Source of the DNA: Burkholderia guangdongensis
Lineage (GTDB): Bacteria; Pseudomonadota; Gammaproteobacteria; Burkholderiales; Burkholderiaceae
Reading direction: 5' to 3'
DNA: 64,000 nucleotides
Assembly: GCF_013403875.1 (NCBI RefSeq)
Contig: NZ_JACBNX010000007.1
Span: 124,001-188,000, forward strand
The first letter of the stretch is position 1. The number at the start of each line of letters is the position of its first letter. A program made the position numbers and the translations under genes. A model generated the notes under the pieces. The model was not told where the DNA came from, did not search any database, and was given only the letters and a program-made list of their open reading frames with translations. Positions 54,421 to 61,500 of the stretch are shown here, one piece after another.

Positions 54421-56805
54421 TCAGTACGTGCGCCCGAGCTGGAAGTACAGGTTGTACCGCCCGCCCGGCGCGAGCGCGGCGCCGACGTACAGCGGCCCGA
54501 ACGACGTCGTCAGGCTCGTGAAGAACGAGTAGCTCTGCTTCAGCGGCCCGCTGCCGAACGTGCTGTTCAGCGACCACACGTTGCCGAGCTCCGCGCTCGC
54601 GCCGACGTACAGCGCCTTCACCGGCGACGCGCTGAACGTCATCAGCTGGTTCATATAGGTGATCTGCCCGTACAGCAGCGCGTTGCCGGTCAGCTGGTCG
54701 GCCGCGTACGCGGCCAGATGCTGGAAGCCGCCGAGCGTGAAGTCGAGGAAGTTGACCGGACTCACGCCGCCGAAGCTCTTGCCGCCCTCGAGCGTCGCGC
54801 TGACGCTGTGTCGCCCGAACTGCCGCGCGACCATCGTCTTCGCGTACAGCTCCGTGTACTGCGCGTTGTCGCTCGACACGAACGAGCGCTCCGCGCTCAG
54901 CTCGCCGAAGTAGCCGGTGCGCGGGAACAGCGGATCGTCGAGCTGATCGATCTCGAGCCGCGCCCGCGCGCTCAGTTGCCGGCCGCGCAGGTCGCTGAAC
55001 AGCAGGCCGGTCGGCTGGCCGGCCGCGTTGAATGCGGTCGGGACGTTGTAGATCGGCACGCCGGTGCCGTGCGCGTACGCGAGGCCGATCCTGAAGTCGC
55101 CGAGCCGCGCGAGCGGCAGGCCGAAGTCGAAGCCGGCGCGCTCGGTCTGCAGCCGGTACTGCGTCAGCTTCACATCGTCCAAATAGACGTTCGCGAAGCG
55201 GCGCTGGAACTCCGCGTACGGCGCGACGTACACGCCGAACGTCGACGACAGCGGCTGCCGCACCTCGACGCGCGCCGACTGCAGGTCGCTGCCGAGCGTC
55301 GTGTCGGCGCGGAACTCCAGCCCCGACGACGTGACCCACGGCCGCCGGTAGCCGAGATGCAACCGGAAGCCGCCTTCGTCGGTCGAGCTGCTCGACATCC
55401 CGAGACCGAACAGCAGGAAGTTGGGCCCCCAGTGCTTGCCTTGCGCGTCGATCACGAGACGATGCGTATCGCCGTCGGTGACGACCTGCTGCGTGACACT
55501 CTCGAAGTTGCCGCTCGTCGACAGCGCGAGCAGGTCGCGGCTGACCGCCTGCGGATCGTACAGATCGCCCGGCTTCACGTGCAGCGCGTGGCGGACGACG
55601 TGCGCCGGCACGTCGCCGCTCGTGCGGATGTCGATGCCGGTGATCCGGATCGTCTGCGGCACCGGGCGCGCGTGCGCGGCGCGGTACGCGGCGTACTGCT
55701 CGGGCGTCAGCGCGTAGCGCCGCAGGCGCGGCAGCGCGGCGGTCGCGGCGGCGCGGCCGGCCTCGATCGCCTGGCTTGCATTCTGAAAATCCGTGAAGCT
55801 CAGCGCGCCGAGGTCGGGCGTCAGCAGCACGTCGTGCGGCGCCAGCTCGCGGCGCTGCGTCGAGACGTTCTGACGGATCAGGATGCCGACCATCTGCTGC
55901 ATCACGTCGGCGGGCGTCGCGAGCGAGTCGAGCGGGCGCAGCGGCGAGCCGATGTCGACCGCGATCACGACGTCGGCGCCCATCTTCCGCGCGGTGTCGA
56001 CGGGCAGGTTGCTGACGAGGCCGCCGTCGACGAGCGTGCGGCCGTCGATCTCGGCGGGCGAGAAGAGGCCCGGCATCGCCATGCTTGCGCGGATCGCGAG
56101 CGGCAGCGAGCCGTGGTCGAGCACGACCATCTGGCCGGTCCGCAGGTCGGTCGCGACCGCGCGGTACGGAATCGGCAGCCGGTCGAACGGCTGGTTGATC
56201 GGCACGGCCGCCGTCCAGTCCGCGAGCAGCGCCTGCAGCCGGTTGCCCTGCACGAGGCCCGCCGGCGCCTTGATGCCGTTCGCGCCGATGCCGACCGTCA
56301 GCCCGCTCGCGTACAGGCGCTCGTCCTCGCGGCGGCTCTGCGGGAGGTCCGCGCGCTCGGTCACGTCGAATGCGATGTCGGCGAGATTGACCTGCGACAG
56401 GCGCCGTTCCATGTTGTCGGCGGCCATCCCGCTCGCGTAGAGCCCGCCGACGACCGCGCCCATGCTGGTGCCGGCGATGCAGTCGACCGGAATCCGTTTC
56501 TGCTCGAGCACTTCGAGCACGCCGAGATGCGCGTAGCCGCGCGCGCCGCCGCCGGACAGCACGAGGCCGATCGCGGGGCGGCCGGCCGGCCCGCCGGCGG
56601 GCCGGCACACGTGTTCGGCCAGGGGCTCGGGCGCGGGCGGCGAAGCCGGGGCGGCCGGCGCCGCCGGCGCGCCGGTCGTGACGTCGGCCGTGACGCTGGC
56701 CGGCGGCGTCGCGGGCATGTCGGACGCGGGTCGGGTCTGCGCGAAGGCGGCGCAGCAGCAGAGCGTGGCGAGTAGCGTGGCGAAAAGCGGAAGCAGGCGG
56801 CGCAT
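54421..56805 (-). CDS. patatin-like phospholipase with POTRA and outer membrane barrel (PlpD type)
   Basis: A 794-residue type Vd-like autotransporter. A signal peptide (about 1-23) and a Pro/Ala linker precede the patatin lipase domain, with oxyanion loop SGGGARGYAHLG (84-95), nucleophile S114 in GTSMG and D260 in LVDGGL. One POTRA-like region (about 380-450) and a 16-strand Omp85/BamA-type barrel (about 455-794) with the final aromatic FQLGRTY follow. It probably secretes or displays a phospholipase A1/A2. An ATG at 56886 would extend the N-terminus through a 12-bp repeat array. It is divergent from the MreB-like gene. Confidence 0.92.
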   Translation of the reverse strand: MRRLLPLFATLLATLCCCAAFAQTRPASDMPATPPASVTADVTTGAPAAPAAPASPPAPEPLAEHVCRPAGGPAGRPAIGLVLSGGGARGYAHLGVLEVLEQKRIPVDCIAGTSMGAVVGGLYASGMAADNMERRLSQVNLADIAFDVTERADLPQSRREDERLYASGLTVGIGANGIKAPAGLVQGNRLQALLADWTAAVPINQPFDRLPIPYRAVATDLRTGQMVVLDHGSLPLAIRASMAMPGLFSPAEIDGRTLVDGGLVSNLPVDTARKMGADVVIAVDIGSPLRPLDSLATPADVMQQMVGILIRQNVSTQRRELAPHDVLLTPDLGALSFTDFQNASQAIEAGRAAATAALPRLRRYALTPEQYAAYRAAHARPVPQTIRITGIDIRTSGDVPAHVVRHALHVKPGDLYDPQAVSRDLLALSTSGNFESVTQQVVTDGDTHRLVIDAQGKHWGPNFLLFGLGMSSSSTDEGGFRLHLGYRRPWVTSSGLEFRADTTLGSDLQSARVEVRQPLSSTFGVYVAPYAEFQRRFANVYLDDVKLTQYRLQTERAGFDFGLPLARLGDFRIGLAYAHGTGVPIYNVPTAFNAAGQPTGLLFSDLRGRQLSARARLEIDQLDDPLFPRTGYFGELSAERSFVSSDNAQYTELYAKTMVARQFGRHSVSATLEGGKSFGGVSPVNFLDFTLGGFQHLAAYAADQLTGNALLYGQITYMNQLMTFSASPVKALYVGASAELGNVWSLNSTFGSGPLKQSYSFFTSLTTSFGPLYVGAALAPGGRYNLYFQLGRTY

Positions 56806-56828
56806 GCGCTGCCACCGGAGCAGAGCGG

Positions 56829-56876
56829 ACGCGATAAGGAACGCGATAAGGGACGCGATAAGGGACGCGGTCACGG
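56829..56876. repeat. 12-bp tandem repeat, four copies
   Basis: ACGCGATAAGGG and variants repeat at 56829, 56841, 56853 and 56865, just upstream of the patatin-like gene. If translation began at the in-frame ATG at 56886, the array would encode a hydrophobic Ser-Leu-Ile-Ala repeat in front of the signal peptide. Confidence 0.8.
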
Positions 56877-57081
56877 ACACTGTCATCGTTGGAGGCTGTA
56901 CGTGTTCTGACGGTCTGGCCTGCGCGGAACAGGCAAAGCGAGAGATTAACGTGTTTTGCGCGGCCGGGCGGCGAGCGTTGCCCGCAACGCACGGTCGGGC
57001 GACGCAGTCGCGCAGTTTTCGTTCGGATCGCCTACAGTTATCCGGGGCGGGCCGCCGTCGACAATCCGCGAATTCATCGAC

Positions 57082-57846
57082 ATGGCCGGCCTGCGCGCGC
57101 TGTTCCGGCGGCGCGTCGACCTGACGCTGTGCGTGCCGTCCGGTGCAACGCCGGTCGAGCGCCGCGCGCTCCGCGAGGCCGTGCTCGCGGCCGGCGCGTC
57201 GCGGGTCGCGCTGATCGAGGAATCGCTCGCGGCCGCGCTCGGCGCGGGGTTGCCGGTGACGGGTGCGGTCGGCTCGCTCGTCGTCGATCTCGGCGGCGGC
57301 ACGACCGAGGTCGCAATGGTCGCGCTCGGCGGGATTGTCTGCCGCGATGGGGTGCGGATCGGCGGCGACCAGTTCGACGCGGCGATCGTCAATCACGTGC
57401 GTGGCGTCTACGGCGTGCAACTCGGCGAGCAAACGGCCGAGCACGTGAAGAAGACGATCGGCTCCGCGAGCCATGCGGTGCCGCGCGAATCGATGCGCGC
57501 GATCGGGCGCAGCGTCGTGGACGGGCTGCCGCGCACGATCGAGCTCAGCAATCACGACGTCGCCGATGCGCTCGCCGCGCCGCTGAACCAGGTGGTGAGC
57601 GCGGTCAAGCGCGTGCTCGAGAACGCGCCGCCCGAGCTCGTCACCGACGTCGCGAACCGCGGGATCGTGCTGACGGGCGGCGGCGCGCTGCTCGCGCATC
57701 TCGGCCAGCGCCTGCATCGCGAGACGGGGCTTGCCGCGCGGGTCGCGGACGATCCGCTCACGTGCGCAGTCCGCGGCGCCGGCGCCGCGATGGAGACGAT
57801 CCGCTCCGCCGCGGCGGGCGTGGCCGCGATCGCGCTCGAAGGCTGA
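57082..57846 (+). CDS. MreB-like protein lacking the N-terminal subdomain
   Basis: A 254-residue protein from the ATG at 57082, strongly like rod-shape protein MreB (about 347 residues) from its residue ~95 onward. It keeps LCVPSGATPVERRALREA, the second phosphate motif VVDLGGGTTEVAMVAL, IGGDQFDAAI and the adenosine motif VLTGGGALLAHL. The first phosphate loop (DLGTANT) and subdomain IB are absent, even from the longer in-frame region back to 56956, so ATP binding would be incomplete. It is either a degraded paralogue or a short actin-like protein with a new job; the intact reading frame argues against simple decay. Confidence 0.75.
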   Translation: MAGLRALFRRRVDLTLCVPSGATPVERRALREAVLAAGASRVALIEESLAAALGAGLPVTGAVGSLVVDLGGGTTEVAMVALGGIVCRDGVRIGGDQFDAAIVNHVRGVYGVQLGEQTAEHVKKTIGSASHAVPRESMRAIGRSVVDGLPRTIELSNHDVADALAAPLNQVVSAVKRVLENAPPELVTDVANRGIVLTGGGALLAHLGQRLHRETGLAARVADDPLTCAVRGAGAAMETIRSAAAGVAAIALEG

Positions 57847-57923
57847 CGCGCGCGGCTCGCGCGCACCGCGTTCCATTCCGCTTTTCCCGCGCCGTCCCGG
57901 CCGGTTCGGCCATTCGCCCGAAA

Positions 57924-57955
57924 TTGCAAAGAAATGCCAATTGACATTTCTGCAA
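57924..57955. promoter_or_regulatory. imperfect palindrome, CAATTG-centred
   Basis: GAAATGCCAATTGACATTTC with outer TTGCA and TGCAA arms is symmetric around 57940/57941, with one mismatched pair in the inner 22 bp and a small bulge further out. It lies 80 bp after the MreB-like gene and 580 bp before the autotransporter, and has no T-run. It may be an operator or an RNA hairpin. Confidence 0.45.
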
Positions 57956-58026
57956 ATTCATTGCTTTAGGCCGACGATTCAGTTGAGCCTGCCTCGATCC
58001 AATTGCTTCCTTCGGCTCGCCGATTA

Positions 58027-58302
58027 ATGCAGATTCCAGCGCGGATTCCAGCGCGCGTGCGCGTCAAATCGACGGTGTTCGCGGCATTGCATTCGGATGA
58101 AATGGAATGGTGGATTGTTTCAATAATTCACCGTTTTACATCCGGTAAAAATGTTGAAATTACGCTGTTCGAAGCGATCGAAAACGTTTGCCGAGACCGT
58201 GAGAGGGCCGTGGCAAAAGGCGAAGTGGCCGATTTGACAGGTCCTGAATGTCGCTGTTTCGCCCGGTTACAACGTTTTGCAAATTCGCGAGCTTTGTTAT
58301 AG
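58027..58302 (+). CDS. uncertain small ORF
   Basis: A 91-residue frame from the ATG at 58027 (another ATG at 58003). It has one hydrophobic patch (EMEWWIVSIIHRF) and mixed composition. No clear ribosome site is seen, the stretch is AT-rich, and I do not recognise a family. It may be a chance frame in the region upstream of the autotransporter. Confidence 0.2.
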   Translation: MQIPARIPARVRVKSTVFAALHSDEMEWWIVSIIHRFTSGKNVEITLFEAIENVCRDRERAVAKGEVADLTGPECRCFARLQRFANSRALL

Positions 58303-58540
58303 TCTTGTGCAAAATTGGTTAAAAAATTAGATAAGCAATTATTTTCGTGAGAGGGCACACATGACTTCGCCGTCCGATTAAGTGTTTCGCACCGCGATTC
58401 CGCATTAAAAACCTTCGATTCGAACCATGTGTCCGTCACCTTCCTTGAGTGAACGGATCGGGAGCGTTCGTCCTTGCAATTGCCGTTAGTCGTTGCCGCT
58501 TACTCCGGCCGCAATCCCAGTCGATAACAACCAGGCGAGA

Positions 58541-61500
58541 ATGAATATGAGCCGCGTAACTGCCAAGAAAAAGACCCGCGAAAGCTTTCCGAGGACCGTT
58601 CTGCCGACGAGCCTGCTGCTCGCGCTGATCGGTGCGGGTATCGTCCCGGTCGACGCCGTGGCCTGCACGGCGACGGGCACGACCGTCGACTGCACGGGGG
58701 TCAGCGGGCCGTACCAGAGCGCCGTCAGCGGCCTGACCGTGACCGTCGAGCCCGCCGCGGCCGTCGACGGCTTGCTCGGGTCCGCGATGACGCTGACGGG
58801 CACGAACAACACGCTGAACAACAGCGGTTCGATCACCTCGACCGCGCTGGGCACCACTGTGCAGATGGGCTCGGGGCTCACGGGCACCGAGACCGTCACG
58901 AACGCGGCGGGCGCGTCGATCAACGCGCCGCTGTTCGGCACCGCGCTGACGGTCGACAACGGCGTAGGCGGCGCGACCAGCGTCACGAACGCGGGCGCGA
59001 TCAACGGCGACGTCGTGCTCACCGGGAGCGGCACGAACTCGGTCACGAACGCGGGCGCGATCAACGGCGCCGTGACGTTCGATCCGACCGGCACGAACAC
59101 GTTCACCGCGCAGACCGGGTCGTCGGTCACCGGAGCCGTCACCGGCGGCGGCGCGCCCGGCAGTGCGCTGAATCTGCAGCAGAGCGCGGCGACCGGCAGC
59201 CCGGCGGTGGGCGCGATCGGGATCAACGACTTTACCGGCTTCAACAATCTCGACGTCCAGAGCGGCGCGTGGGCGATCAGCGGCGCGTCGACCGCGACGA
59301 ATGCGTCGCTGGAAGGCACCGCGATCATCAACAACGCCGCGTCGCTCGGCACCGGCGCGATCACCGCGAACGGCGGCACGCTCGCGGCGAGCGCCCCCGG
59401 GCTCAATCTCGGCAACAACGTGACGCTCGGCAACGGCGGCCTGACCGTCGGCGGCACGAACGGCATCGCGCTGTCGGGCCCGATCGGCGGCACCGGCGCG
59501 CTGACCGCCAACGATACGGGCACGGTGACGCTGACCGGCGCGAACACGTACCAGGGCGGCACGAACCTGACCGGCGGCGGGCTGATCGTCGGTAACGGCG
59601 GCGCGCTCGGCTCCGGTTCGCTGAACGTGGGCGGCGCCGGCGGCACGCTCGGCGCGAGCGCGCCGGCGACGACGCTCGGCAATGCGATCAATCTCGGCTC
59701 CGGGTCGACGCTGACGGTCGACAGCACGAACGTCTCCGCGCTGAACGGCGCGATTGCCGGTGCGGGCGGGCTCGCGCTGGGCGGCACCGGCACGACGACG
59801 CTGAACGCGACCGAGACCTATACCGGCGGCACGACGATCAACAGCGGCACGCTCGCGCTCGGCACGAACGGCAGCCTCGCGCCGACGGGTTCGGTCGCGC
59901 TGGCCAATTCGGGCGCGACGTTCGACATGAGCGGCGCGAACGGGCCGCAGACGATCGGCACGCTGTCGGGCGTGAACGGCACGAACGTGAACCTTGGCGG
60001 GAACTCGCTTGTGGTCGACTCGACCGGCAACGGCACCTTCGCCGGTGCGATCGGCGGCACCGGCGGCGTGACGCTGAGCGGCACCGGCACGGAAGCGCTG
60101 ACCGGCGCGAACACGTATTCGGGCGGCACGACGCTCACCGGCGGCAACCTCGTCGTCGGCAACGGCTCGGCGCTCGGCACCGGTGCGCTCGACGTGACCG
60201 GGCCGGCTTCGCTCGGCGCGAGCACGGCGACGACGCTCGGCAATGCGGTCAATCTCGGCAGCGGCAGCACGCTGACGCTCAACGGCGCAAACGATATCGG
60301 GCTGAACGGCGTAATTTCCGGCCAGGGCGGGCTCGCGCAGAGCGGCACCGGCACGACGACGCTGAATGGCGCGAACACGTACCAGGGCGGCACGAACCTG
60401 AGCGGCGGCGAGCTGGTCATCGGTAACGGCGGCGCGCTCGGCACCGGCACGCTGAGCGTCACGGGAGCGGGCGGCACGCTCGGCGCGAGCGCGCCGGCGA
60501 CGACGCTCGGCAACACGATCGATCTCGGCTCCGGGTCGACGCTGACGGTCGACAGCACGAACCTCTCCGCGCTGAACGGCGCGATCGCCGGTGCGGGCGG
60601 GCTCGCGCTGGGCGGCACCGGCACGACGACGCTGAACGCGACCGAGACCTATACCGGCGGCACGACGATCAACAGCGGCACGCTCGCGCTCGGCACGAAC
60701 GGCAGCCTCGCGCCGGCGGGTTCGGTCGCGCTGGCCAATTCGGGCGCGACGTTCGACATCAGCGGTGCGAACGGGCCGCAGACGATCGGCACGCTGTCGG
60801 GCGCCACGGGTTCGAACGTGAACCTCGGCGCGAATTCGCTCGCGTTGAACAACAACGGCACGGGCACGTTCGGCGGCGCGATCGGCGGCACCGGCGGGCT
60901 GACGGTGAACGGCACGGGCACGGAAACGCTGACGGGCGCGAACACGTACACGGGCAGAACGACGGTGAACGGCGGCACGCTGGCGATCGGCACGGGCGGC
61001 AGTCTGGCGTCGACGAGCCCGGTCGATCTGGCGGGTTCGGGCGCGACGCTCGATCTGAGCGGCGCGAGCGGGCCGCAAACGATCGGCACGCTGACGGGCG
61101 CGAACGGCACGAACGTGAATCTCGGCGCGAACGCGCTGACGATGAACAACGCGACGAACGGCACGTTCGGCGGCGCGATCGGCGGCACGGGTGGCGTGAC
61201 GCTGAGCGGCCCGGGCACGGAAACGATGACGGGTGCGAACACGTACACCGGCGGCACGACGGTGAACGGTGGCACGCTCGCGATCGGCCCGAACGGCAGC
61301 CTGGCATCGACGGGTTCGGTCGATCTGGCGGGCACCGGCACGACGTTCGACATCAGCGGCGCGATGGCGCCGCAATCGATTGGCACGCTGTCGGGCGCCA
61401 CGGGTTCGAACGTGAATCTCGGCGCGAATTCGCTCACGCTGAACAACAACGGCACCGGCGCGTTCGGCGGCGTGATCGACGGCACCGGCGGGTTGACGGT

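Larger units (their letters stand above)
57847..58540. other. intergenic region upstream of the giant autotransporter
   Basis: About 690 bp. The part from 57930 to 58450 is clearly AT-rich. It contains an imperfect palindrome (57924-57955), a weak promoter candidate with TTGCAA at 58277 and TATAGT at 58298, a six-codon frame MTSPSD at 58361-58381 after a GAGAGGG ribosome-like site, and the small uncertain frame listed below. No other signals were recognised. Confidence 0.55.
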
